Shown: positions 1-5,384 of the stretch, piece after piece
How positions within the stretch are numbered: the stretch's first letter is position 1
Layout: the number at the start of each line of letters is the position of its first letter
Translations under genes and position numbers: made by a program
The notes under the pieces: model-generated
Told to the model about the DNA's origin: nothing
Seen by the model: only the letters and a program-made list of their open reading frames with translations
Database searches by the model: none
Assembly (NCBI GenBank): GCA_013696915.1
Contig: JACCXR010000436.1
Span: 1-5,402, forward strand
Reading direction: 5' to 3'
DNA length: 5,402 nt
From: Euzebyaceae bacterium
GTDB lineage: Bacteria > Actinomycetota > Nitriliruptoria > Euzebyales > Egibacteraceae

Positions 1-335
1 GCCTGGGTGGCCCGCTGCCGGGCGTCCTCGACGATCTCGGGCCACGGCGCCGTCACGACCCAGGCGTCCATGCCGGCGTCCGCGGGGGTGGCGGCGACGA
101 GCCGGTCGGCGGTGACGCCGGCGGCCTCGACGGTCAGCTCGACGTCGGGCAGGGCCTCGCAGGCGGCGCGCAGCTCGGTGGCGCACACCAGTCTGATCGC
201 ACCGCCGTCCTCGGCGACCGGTGTCCCGCCGGGGCCGGGCTCCCCCGCGGCGGCGCGCTCGTCGAGGCGGTCCCGGAGGTAGAGGGACCCGGCGACCATG
301 GCCGCGGCGACGAGGGCGGCCAGGACGCGCTTCAT
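1..335 (-). CDS. Secreted protein with solute-binding-like N-terminus, 3' part beyond the window
   Basis: This frame is open from an ATG at 335 down to the left edge (at least 111 codons), so only the N-terminal part is visible. The ATG overlaps the TGA of the AAA+ ATPase gene as ATGA, which suggests translational coupling and a shared transcript. The protein starts MKRVLAALVAAAMVAGSLYL, a basic residue pair followed by a hydrophobic stretch, so it is probably a signal peptide or membrane anchor. A Gly/Pro-rich spacer follows, then a segment reading IRLVCATELRAACEAL and later DAWVVTAPWPEIVEDA. An early beta strand followed by a helix and then a DAW-hydrophobic strand resembles the start of type 2 periplasmic solute-binding folds, which can be fused to von Willebrand A domains. 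That resemblance is my inference; the fold and ligand are unproven. The two nearby cysteines (in VCATELRAAC) could form a disulfide outside the membrane. Confidence 0.7.
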   Translation of the reverse strand, partial: MKRVLAALVAAAMVAGSLYLRDRLDERAAAGEPGPGGTPVAEDGGAIRLVCATELRAACEALPDVELTVEAAGVTADRLVAATPADAGMDAWVVTAPWPEIVEDARQRATQ

Positions 336-1711
336 CGGACGGTGGCGTCGGCCGGGATGTCCGCCGCTTCGAGCGTGACGAGCTGCGCGTCGGTCGGCTC
401 GCCGATCTCCACGATGCGGCTGGCCTGGGCGGCGACCGCCTGTTCGAACAGGTTGCGCGCCAGGCGGCCGTTGCCGAAGCCGCGGTCGCGGGGCGCGGCG
501 TCGAGCGCCAGCCGCAGCGCGGCGCGGGCCTCGTCGTCGAGCCGGTACTCCGCCTTGGCGGCGAGCTGGTCGAAGATCGCGACGAGCTCGTCGGTGGAGT
601 AGTCGGGGAAGTGGATCGTGCGCGGGAACCGCGACCGCAGGCCCGGGTTCGCCTCGACGAAGGCGGCCATCTCGTCGGGGTAGCCGGCGACGATGACCAC
701 GAGGGCGTCGCGGCGGTCCTCGACGAGCTTGACGATCGTGTCGATCGCCTCGCGGCCGAAGTCGTTCTCGCCGCCGCGCACGAGGGCGTAGGCCTCGTCG
801 ACCAGGAGCACGCCGCCCATCGCGCGGTCGAACGTCTCCCGGACCCGGGTCGCGGTCTGGCCGACGTAGCCGGCGACGAGGTGCGACCGGTCGGTCTCGA
901 CGAGGTGGCCCTTCTCGACGACCTCGAGGGTCCGGTAGATCTGGGCGAGGAGCCGGGCGACGGTCGTCTTGCCGGTGCCGGGGTTGCCGGTGAAGACCAG
1001 GTGGCGGCTGGCGTCGGGCACGTTCAGCCCGCGCTTGCGGCGCAGGCGCTGGACCGCGAGGAGGTTGGCGACGAGCTTGACCTCGGCCTTGACGGCGTCG
1101 AGGCCGATGAGGGCGTCGAGCTCGGCGAGGAGCTCTTCGAGCGGGCGGGCCGGCTCCTGCGGGGCGGCCTCCTGCGGGGGGACCGGCTCGGCGGCGGGGG
1201 CGGAGGTGGCCTCGCCGGCGCGGGGGACGCCGGCCCGTTCGAGCACCCCGAGCAGGGTGCCGCGGAAGCGTTCGAGGGCGTCGAGCTCGGCGGTCGTGGT
1301 CAGCGCGTCGAGGGACGCCGCGGTGTGGGCGAGCCGCATGGCGTGGGTGTAGTAGCTCCGGGCGTGGTGGGTGCCGTTGCGGCGGTCGGCGGTCACGAGG
1401 GTGTCGAACAGCAGCGACGGCTTCGCGAGCCACGCCCGCTTGCCGGCGAGGAGGCCGGACGTCCGGACGTCGGCGGGCGTCGCCCGGTACAGCTGGCTGT
1501 CCATGAGCGGCGCGAACGCCCCGATCAGCGCCCACAGCTCGTCGTCGGTGTGGAGCCCGTCGCTGTCGATGAAGGCCGCGACGAGCTCGTAGGCCTCGAC
1601 GGCGACGTCGCGCTCGAGCCGGTCCGCCGGCAGCCCGCTGTCGAGCACCGCGAGCGCGGGCGCGACGGCGCGCACGAAGTCGGCGACGGGACCGGCGAGG
1701 GGGCTCTCCAC
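332..1711 (-). CDS. AAA+ ATPase of the CbbX/SpoVK type with a helical N-terminal domain
   Basis: A 459-residue AAA+ ATPase. Residues 185-459 form the motor: Walker A GNPGTGKT (242-249), the GYVGQTA segment typical of CbbX-like proteins (281-287, probable pore loop), Walker B VLLVDEAYAL (301-310), a sensor-1 strand VVIVAGY (338-344), an arginine-finger segment GLRSRF (357-362) and a sensor-2 helix GNGRLARN (413-420). All catalytic elements look intact. CbbX relatives remodel protein complexes (Rubisco activase, EccA of type VII secretion, SpoVK); the client here is unknown. Residues 1-160 are helical, and AFIDSDGLHTDDELW (46-60) recalls the acidic motif of TerB-like domains, a tentative match. 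An Ala/Pro/Glu-rich linker (165-190) joins the halves. The GTG start at 1711 follows the carrier-protein gene by 19 nt; the ribosome binding site is weak (GGCGGG directly upstream), so coupling is likely. The next gene overlaps its stop codon. Confidence 0.9.
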   Translation of the reverse strand: MESPLAGPVADFVRAVAPALAVLDSGLPADRLERDVAVEAYELVAAFIDSDGLHTDDELWALIGAFAPLMDSQLYRATPADVRTSGLLAGKRAWLAKPSLLFDTLVTADRRNGTHHARSYYTHAMRLAHTAASLDALTTTAELDALERFRGTLLGVLERAGVPRAGEATSAPAAEPVPPQEAAPQEPARPLEELLAELDALIGLDAVKAEVKLVANLLAVQRLRRKRGLNVPDASRHLVFTGNPGTGKTTVARLLAQIYRTLEVVEKGHLVETDRSHLVAGYVGQTATRVRETFDRAMGGVLLVDEAYALVRGGENDFGREAIDTIVKLVEDRRDALVVIVAGYPDEMAAFVEANPGLRSRFPRTIHFPDYSTDELVAIFDQLAAKAEYRLDDEARAALRLALDAAPRDRGFGNGRLARNLFEQAVAAQASRIVEIGEPTDAQLVTLEAADIPADATVR

Positions 1712-1730
1712 CCCGCCAGTGTGCCGGACG

Positions 1731-2006
1731 TCAGCCTCCGGCGACCGCCGGGATGATCGACACGGTCGCCCCCTCGCGGACGGGGGTCTCCAGACCGCCG
1801 GCGAAGCGGACGTCCTCGTCGTCGACGAAGACGTTCACGAAGCGCCGGAGCTTGCCGCCGTCGTCGAGGATGCGCTCGGCGACGCCGGGGTGGGCGGCCT
1901 CCAGGGCCTTGACGACCTCGCCGACGGTGCCCGCCTCGACCTCGACGGTGGACTCGCCGCCGGTGGCGGTGCGCAGCGGGGTGGGGATCCTCACGGTGAC
2001 GGTCAC
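1731..2006 (-). CDS. MoaD/ThiS-family sulfur-carrier-like protein
   Basis: A 91-residue ubiquitin-fold protein of the MoaD/ThiS/CysO type. It starts with a beta strand (TVTVRIPTPLR), has a first helix (TVGEVVKALEAAHPGV), a central FVNVFVDDEDVRF segment, and ends EGATVSIIPAVAGG. The exposed C-terminal Gly-Gly (90-91) is where family members are adenylated by an E1-like enzyme and converted to a thiocarboxylate that donates sulfur. The best start is GTG at 2006, preceded by GGAGGAGG with a 6-nt gap; an in-frame TTG at 2030 would place that ribosome binding site inside the gene. It lies 52 nt after the threonine synthase-like gene and 19 nt before the ATPase. Pairing with a fold-type II PLP enzyme parallels CysO-CysM of mycobacteria, but here the partner is of the threonine synthase family. 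No activating E1-like enzyme or Mec-type JAMM peptidase is in the window. A pure molybdopterin role is unlikely without moa neighbours. Confidence 0.92.
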   Translation of the reverse strand: MTVTVRIPTPLRTATGGESTVEVEAGTVGEVVKALEAAHPGVAERILDDGGKLRRFVNVFVDDEDVRFAGGLETPVREGATVSIIPAVAGG

Positions 2007-2021
2007 GGTCGTCCTCCTCCA

Positions 2022-2038
2022 GTCGCTCAAGAAGCGAC
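2022..2038 (-). other. Small hairpin just before the carrier-protein ribosome binding site
   Basis: On the transcript GTCGCT and AGCGAC form a perfect 6-bp stem with a 5-nt loop (TCTTG). It ends two bases before the GGAGGAGG at 2013-2020. It lies in the 52-nt spacer between the PLP enzyme and carrier genes, which also holds GCTCGC direct repeats (around 2039-2052). It could tune translation of the second gene or mark an RNA processing site, but a stem this short may also be chance in GC-rich DNA. Confidence 0.35.
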
Positions 2039-2058
2039 GCGAGCTTGCGAGCGGAGCG

Positions 2059-3321
2059 TTAGCGACCCGGGGTCTCGGCCCGGGCGCTCAGCGAGAGCGC
2101 CGCGGTGAAATCGTCCAGGCCGGCGTTGATCGTGAAGGCCGGGCCGACCCGGTCGGCGACGGCGTCGAGCGTCTTCAGCCCGACGCCGGAGATGACGGCG
2201 ACGGTGCGCTCGGACGGCTCGATGCGGCCCTGGGCGGCGAGCTTGCGCAGGACCGCGACGGTCACGCCGCCGGCGGTCTCGGCGAACAGGCCCTCGGTGC
2301 GGGCGAGCAGCTGGATGGCGTCGACGATCTCGGTGTCGGACACGTCCTCCATCGCGCCGCCGGTGCGCTCGACGGCGTCCAGCGCGTAGTAGCCGTCGGC
2401 GGGGTCGCCGATGGCCAGCGACTTCGCGATCGTGTCCGGCCGCACCGGCCGGACGACCCCCGACCCGTCCTTGTGCGCCCGCGCGATCGGCGAGCAGCCG
2501 GTCGCCTGGGCGCCCGAGACCTTCCACGGGGCGGCGGCCACGAGCTCGAGCCGGGTGAGCTCGGTGAAGCCCTTGTCGATCTTGGTGAGCATCGAGCCGC
2601 TCGCCATCGGCGCGACGACGTGGTCGGGCAGGCGCCAGCCGAGCTGCTCGGCGATCTCGAAGCCGATCGTCTTCGAGCCCTCGGCGTAGTAGGGCCGGAC
2701 GTTGACGTTGACGAAGGCCCAGCCGTACTCGCCGGCGACCTCGGCGCACAGGCGGTTGACGTCGTCGTAGTTGCCCTTGACCGCGACGAGGTGCTGGCCG
2801 TAGACGGCGGCGGCCTGCACCTTGGCGGTCTCGAGGTCGGACGGGATGAAGACGTAGGCGCTCATGCCGGATCCGGCCGCGTGGGCGGCGACGGAGTGGG
2901 CGAGGTTGCCGGTGGAGGCGCAGGCAGCGGTGTCGAAGCCGAGCGCGCGCGCGGCGGTGAGCGCGACGGAGACGACCCGGTCCTTGAACGACCACGTCGG
3001 GTTGACGGTGTCGTTCTTCAGCCACAGGTCCTCCAGGCCGAGCGCCGCGCCGAGCCGCGGGGCGGGCACGAGCGGCGTGAAGCCGGCGCCGAGGTCGACG
3101 CGGTCCGCGGGGTCGGTGCCGGGCAGCTCGGGGAGGAGGTCCGCGTAGCGCCAGATGGTCGGGGGCCCGGCCGCGATGCTCGCGTGGGTGACGTTGCCGG
3201 CCATGGCGTCGTAGTCGTAGCGGACCTCAAGGGGGCCGAAGCAGAACTCGCAGACGTGGACGGCGGCGAGGCCGGTCTCGCGGCCGCATTCCCGGCACTT
3301 CAGGCCCTGCACGTAGCTCAC
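2059..3321 (-). CDS. thrC-like: Threonine synthase-family PLP enzyme, probably a homocysteine-forming paralogue
   Basis: A 420-residue fold-type II PLP enzyme. By homology it is threonine synthase (O-phosphohomoserine to threonine plus phosphate). An N-terminal zinc ribbon (C9, C12, C24, C27) precedes the catalytic domain. The PLP lysine is K113 in NPTWSFKDR; the phosphate-cup loop is STGNLAHS (136-143); later landmarks are VNVNVRPYYAEGSKTIGFEI (204-223) and PMASGS (238-243). Housekeeping actinobacterial ThrC normally reads NPTGSFKDRG and STGNTSAS, so the substrate pocket is altered. The GTG start has AAGGAGG six bases upstream; the frame is open to 3435, but that stretch is the riboswitch leader. 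A SAM-I riboswitch precedes it and a sulfur-carrier-like gene follows, so I infer it transfers sulfur from a carrier thiocarboxylate to O-phosphohomoserine, giving homocysteine. I recall a Streptomyces homologue (MetM) reported in such a role, unverified. Ordinary threonine synthase remains the alternative. Confidence 0.93.
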   Translation of the reverse strand: MSYVQGLKCRECGRETGLAAVHVCEFCFGPLEVRYDYDAMAGNVTHASIAAGPPTIWRYADLLPELPGTDPADRVDLGAGFTPLVPAPRLGAALGLEDLWLKNDTVNPTWSFKDRVVSVALTAARALGFDTAACASTGNLAHSVAAHAAGSGMSAYVFIPSDLETAKVQAAAVYGQHLVAVKGNYDDVNRLCAEVAGEYGWAFVNVNVRPYYAEGSKTIGFEIAEQLGWRLPDHVVAPMASGSMLTKIDKGFTELTRLELVAAAPWKVSGAQATGCSPIARAHKDGSGVVRPVRPDTIAKSLAIGDPADGYYALDAVERTGGAMEDVSDTEIVDAIQLLARTEGLFAETAGGVTVAVLRKLAAQGRIEPSERTVAVISGVGLKTLDAVADRVGPAFTINAGLDDFTAALSLSARAETPGR

Positions 3322-3327
3322 TCGGGT

Positions 3328-3334
3328 CCTCCTT
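3328..3334 (-). promoter_or_regulatory. Ribosome binding site that fixes the GTG start of the PLP enzyme
   Basis: The transcript reads AAGGAGG here, six bases before GTG 3321. It is a near-perfect match to the 16S anti-Shine-Dalgarno sequence. Upstream in-frame starts (for example 3435) have nothing comparable and would translate the riboswitch. Confidence 0.85.
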
Positions 3335-3349
3335 CGCCTGCAACCAGAG

Positions 3350-3379
3350 ACGTCCCCCGGGGGGACCTGAGGGGGACGT
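3350..3379 (-). promoter_or_regulatory. Strong hairpin in the riboswitch expression platform
   Basis: On the transcript ACGTCCCCC (3379-3371) pairs perfectly with GGGGGACGT (3358-3350) across a 12-nt loop, between the SAM-I aptamer and the GTG start. The loop contains GGTCCCCCC, which can either fold onto the same 3' arm or pair with GGAGGACC of the ribosome binding site with one mismatch. No U-tract follows the stem, so control by translation or by a U-less terminator are both possible. The stem is seen directly; the switching role is inferred. Confidence 0.6.
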
Positions 3380-3389
3380 GGCGACGGGA

Positions 3390-3501
3390 CCGCGACCATC
3401 TTCCCCCGGGACGGGGCCGGATTTCGCACCTTCACCGCGGCGTTGCGGTGTGGTTGCGGAGGCGTCGCAGGGCCGGTTCCCTCAACCTCTCGTGATGGCG
3501 G
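3390..3501 (-). ncRNA. SAM-I (S-box) riboswitch upstream of the threonine synthase-like gene
   Basis: Read on the minus strand, the leader carries the SAM-I aptamer landmarks in the right order. The 5' side of P1 is CCATC, then AGAGG, then GAGGGA followed by CGGCCC, then GCAACC, AAGGTGCGAAATCC, and AAGATGG as the 3' side of P1. P1 pairs CCATC with GATGG, with an outer CCG/CGG. P2 pairs GAGG (3489-3486) with CCTC (3462-3459). P3 pairs CACCGC (3450-3445) with GCGGTG (3438-3433). P4 pairs CCCCG (3416-3412) with CGGGG (3408-3404). The length, about 112 nt, is normal for the class. One extra base between GGGA and GGCCC is a small departure from the Bacillus consensus. SAM-I aptamers bind S-adenosylmethionine and normally switch off methionine or cysteine genes, so this element ties the downstream operon to sulfur amino acid metabolism. 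Confidence 0.9.
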
Positions 3502-3502
3502 A

Positions 3503-3531
3503 GCTATGCAGTTGTGGCGCCACAGTGACAG
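3503..3531 (-). promoter_or_regulatory. Candidate promoter of the riboswitch operon
   Basis: A -35-like CTGTCA (3531-3526) is separated by 17 bp from a weak -10-like CATAGC (3508-3503). Transcription would then begin near 3497, at the 5' edge of the riboswitch P1 stem, which is where a SAM-I leader usually starts. Both hexamers are poor matches to the housekeeping consensus, so the position rather than the sequence is the main argument. Confidence 0.35.
3513..3524. promoter_or_regulatory. 12-bp perfect palindrome, possible operator
   Basis: TGTGGCGCCACA is a perfect inverted repeat with no spacer. It falls inside the spacer of the candidate minus-strand promoter and about 54 bp before the phosphatase ATG on the plus strand. 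A dimeric regulator bound here could affect both directions. No regulator family is recognised from the site. Confidence 0.4.
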
Positions 3532-3577
3532 CGTGCGGCGGGGGGCGCAAGTCGGGCTCGGGCATGCTGGGGCCCCG

Positions 3578-4411
3578 ATGCGCCACTCGTCCGCCGCCGC
3601 GCGGCACCTCGCCGCCCTTCCGCCCGCGGAGGTGCTCTACGCCGACCTCGACGGCACGCTGCTGGGGCCGGGGGGGTCGCTGCTGACCGGGCCGGACGGC
3701 GGGCCGTCGGCCCGGGCCGCGCAGGCGCTGGTCGACGCGCGGGCCGCGGGGATCACCGTGGTGCCGGTGACCGGCCGGCGGGCGCTCGCGCTCGACGGGG
3801 AGACGCGGCTGCTCGGCCTGCGCGACTACATCGCCGAGGTCGGGACGGTGATCCTGCGCGCCGGCCGGCGGCGGTACGAGTGGGGGTCGTGCCCGGCCGA
3901 TCTGCGGGCGGCGGCCGCGACGCCGCGGGCGGCGCTGGACTCGGCCGGCGCGCTGGACGTGCTGCTCGCGGCGTTCCCCGGCGACCTGCGGCCGTTCCTG
4001 CCCTGGGACGCCGACCGGGAGGGCGGCCACCTGCTCCACGGGCGGGTGGACGTGGCGGTCGCGAACGCGGCGCTGTCCGCGCAGGGCCTCGGCTGGGCCT
4101 ACCTGGTCGACAACGGCGCGGCCGGCGGGTGGCCGGGACGGCGGGTGCGGGCGTACCACCTGCTGCCCCGGGGCGTGGGCAAGGCGGTCGCGGTGGCCGA
4201 CGACCTCGCCGAGCGGGGGCTGGAGCGTTCCCAGGCGGCGGCGTGCGGCGACTCGCTGGAGGACCTGACCATGGCCGGCGTGGTCGGCACGTACTTCCAG
4301 GTCGCGAACGGGCACGGGGAGCTTGGCGGCAACGCCTTCGGCGTGCCGGGGGCGATGGGGCACGGCTTCGCCGACGCGGTGGCGCTGCTGGTGGCGGCGC
4401 GGGGGCGGTAG
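3578..4411 (+). CDS. HAD-superfamily (IIB/Cof-like) phosphatase
   Basis: A 277-residue HAD hydrolase with all four catalytic motifs. Motif I is DLDGT (23-27) with nucleophile D23 and acid D25; motif II is VTGR (64-67); motif III is the lysine in RGVGKAVAV (K202); motif IV is GDSLED (224-229), which binds magnesium. The cap lies between motifs II and III, roughly 85-195, the type-IIB (C2) arrangement shared with Cof-like, sucrose-phosphate and mannosyl-3-phosphoglycerate phosphatases. It is probably a cytosolic phosphomonoesterase; the substrate cannot be read from the sequence. I chose ATG 3578 because it begins shortly before the DLDGT strand; the frame is open upstream to 3443, but that would run through the divergent promoter and the riboswitch antisense. 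No good Shine-Dalgarno precedes it (CTGGGG nearby). It is divergent from the riboswitch operon and convergent with the LytR_C gene, so it is likely monocistronic. Confidence 0.88.
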   Translation: MRHSSAAARHLAALPPAEVLYADLDGTLLGPGGSLLTGPDGGPSARAAQALVDARAAGITVVPVTGRRALALDGETRLLGLRDYIAEVGTVILRAGRRRYEWGSCPADLRAAAATPRAALDSAGALDVLLAAFPGDLRPFLPWDADREGGHLLHGRVDVAVANAALSAQGLGWAYLVDNGAAGGWPGRRVRAYHLLPRGVGKAVAVADDLAERGLERSQAAACGDSLEDLTMAGVVGTYFQVANGHGELGGNAFGVPGAMGHGFADAVALLVAARGR

Positions 4412-4417
4412 GGCCGC

Positions 4418-4434
4418 CCCGGCTGCGGGCCGGG
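4418..4434 (+). terminator. GC hairpin after the phosphatase gene, possible terminator
   Basis: CCCGGC pairs perfectly with GCCGGG around a 5-nt loop (TGCGG), starting 6 bases after the phosphatase stop. Outer GCC/GGC bases can extend it. There is no T-tract after it, as is common in high-GC actinobacteria, so termination is plausible but not proven. Confidence 0.4.
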
Positions 4435-4447
4435 AGGGCAGCCCAGG

Positions 4448-4505
4448 TCAGGCGCCGGCGGTCACTGGGAGTCGCTTCAGGCGCCGGCGCTCACTGCCAG
4501 TCGCT
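4448..4505. repeat. Tandem 29-bp duplication across the stop codon of the LytR_C gene
   Basis: Two directly adjacent 29-bp units (4448-4476 and 4477-4505) match at 26 of 29 positions. Each begins TCAGGCGCCGGCG and ends AGTCGCT. The right-hand unit holds the last codons and TGA of the LytR_C gene; the left-hand unit is a decayed copy in which SDWQ-stop has become SDSQ-stop on the minus strand. The GCGCCGGCGC core of the right unit is itself a palindrome. A local tandem duplication by slippage is the simplest origin. Confidence 0.85.
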
Positions 4506-5099
4506 GCCGACGACGACGTGGACGTTCACGTCCTCGGAGAGGTTCGGGTTGGCGGCGATCTCGGCGAAGCGGGGGTCGCGGGCGCGGAGCCCCTCGGCGG
4601 CGGCCTCGTGGCCCTGCGAGTAGAAGACGGTCGTCTCGTCGTAGGACCGCGCGGTCGCGTTGACCGCGACGACCTCGTAACCGAGCTCGCGGAGCAACGC
4701 GACGACCGCCTCGGTCGCCGCGCTGTCGCCGGCGCCGTCGAGGACCTGGACGCTGGTCTCGCCGGGCTCGGGCGCGTCGGGCGGGATGGTGGCGGTGGGC
4801 GTGGCGGTCGGGGTCTCGGGTGGCTCGTCGTCGGTCGCGGTGGGGGTGGCCGGTGGCTGCGTGGGCGCCGAGGTGGTGGCGGGCGGCTCGGTGGGCAGCG
4901 GAGCCGGCGCGGTGGCGGCCTCGGTGGGCGCAGGCGTGTCGCCCCCGAAGAAGGCCAGCCCGGCGCCCGCGTCGCCGCGCAGGCCCGCCAGGAGGATGTA
5001 GAGCGCGAAGGACAGCACCAGCGCGAGCAGGCCCCGCAGCACCGCGCGCGTGAACGAATTGTAGAAGGGCACCGGGTTCGGATCGTAGTGACGGCCCAT
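4491..5099 (-). CDS. Membrane-anchored LytR_C-domain protein (VirR/Rv0431-like)
   Basis: A 202-residue protein with a short N-terminal cytoplasmic part (1-18, including PNPVPFYNSFTR), one transmembrane helix (about 20-40), a low-complexity Pro/Thr/Ala linker (54-113) and a C-terminal LytR_C domain (about 115-199). The domain opens SVQVLDGAG, continues with a helix and ELGYEVVAV, then TVFYSQGHEAAAEGL, and closes DVNVHVVVGSDW, all familiar landmarks of that family. The architecture matches mycobacterial Rv0431 (VirR), an envelope protein linked to vesicle release and cell-wall integrity. The domain should face the exterior, where the flexible linker may let it reach the wall; a catalytic role is not expected because no LytR-CpsA-Psr phosphotransferase domain is present. 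The ATG at 5099 lies 12 nt after the DUF3263 stop and has no clear ribosome binding site, so translation is probably coupled. Confidence 0.9.
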   Translation of the reverse strand: MGRHYDPNPVPFYNSFTRAVLRGLLALVLSFALYILLAGLRGDAGAGLAFFGGDTPAPTEAATAPAPLPTEPPATTSAPTQPPATPTATDDEPPETPTATPTATIPPDAPEPGETSVQVLDGAGDSAATEAVVALLRELGYEVVAVNATARSYDETTVFYSQGHEAAAEGLRARDPRFAEIAANPNLSEDVNVHVVVGSDWQ

Positions 5100-5111
5100 G
5101 GTGGCGGGACT

Positions 5112-5384
5112 CTACCGGCCGGTCCGGTCCCCGAGCGCCCGGGCGGCCCGGCGGCGCTCGCGCTCGTCGCGGCGACGGAGGAGGCGCTTGACGGTGAGCG
5201 GGTCGTAGGCCGCCGCGGCGGGGTGGTCGACCACGCGGCCTAGGAGCTGGTAGTAGCGCGCGGCCGACACGCCGAACCGGGAGCGGATGGCCGCCTCCTT
5301 CTCCCCCTGGTGGGCGGCCCAGTCGCGCTCGAAGTCGAGCAGCGCCCGTGCGCGCACGTCGAGCGACACGGCGGGGTCGGTCAT
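5112..5384 (-). CDS. DUF3263-family small protein (Rv0430-like)
   Basis: A 90-residue basic protein. Its core, from ARALLDFERDWAAHQGEKE through RFGVSAARYYQLLGRVVDHP to DPLTVKRLLRRRDERERRR, matches the actinobacterial DUF3263 family. The GEKEAAIRSRFGVSAARYYQLL stretch has the look of a helix-turn-helix, so DNA binding is possible, but I know of no proven function. Arg-rich tail residues (from about 67 on) support nucleic acid contact. ATG 5384 has GAGGAG seven bases upstream, so this is a confident start. It is the first gene of a two-gene unit with the LytR_C protein, the same order as Rv0430-Rv0431 in M. tuberculosis; its promoter lies at or beyond the right edge. Confidence 0.9.
   Translation of the reverse strand: MTDPAVSLDVRARALLDFERDWAAHQGEKEAAIRSRFGVSAARYYQLLGRVVDHPAAAAYDPLTVKRLLRRRDERERRRAARALGDRTGR

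Noticed and set aside
221..1756. A 511-codon open frame on the plus strand antisense to the AAA+ ATPase
   Set aside because: It has Arg/Gly/Val-rich low-complexity content typical of an antisense frame in GC-rich DNA, and the opposite strand has complete AAA+ motifs.
1731..2006. The MoaD-like protein as a molybdopterin synthase subunit
   Set aside because: No moaE or other molybdenum cofactor gene is adjacent, and the riboswitch and PLP enzyme point to sulfur amino acid metabolism.
2007..2030. An 8-residue longer carrier protein starting at TTG 2030
   Set aside because: The strong GGAGGAGG would lie inside the coding region; GTG 2006 is correctly spaced from it.
2027..3025. A 332-codon minus-strand frame overlapping the PLP enzyme
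   Set aside because: It is a highly Arg-rich shadow frame within the threonine synthase-like gene, with no domain and no ribosome binding site.
3322..3435. A 38-residue N-terminal extension of the PLP enzyme from an upstream start
   Set aside because: The stretch encodes part of the SAM-I riboswitch and its hairpin; the AAGGAGG before GTG 3321 fits the start better and the zinc ribbon begins right after it.
1753..3495. A 580-codon open frame on the plus strand opposite the PLP enzyme
   Set aside because: It is rich in Gly, Val, Asp and Arg with no recognisable domain, and it runs through the riboswitch and the opposite, clearly homologous gene.
3443..3577. An upstream extension of the phosphatase
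   Set aside because: The added residues do not resemble the HAD family and would cover the riboswitch antisense and the divergent promoter.
4448..4505. The 29-bp repeat as a CRISPR unit or attachment site
   Set aside because: There are only two copies with no spacer, no integrase or cas gene nearby, and one copy is coding sequence of the neighbouring gene.
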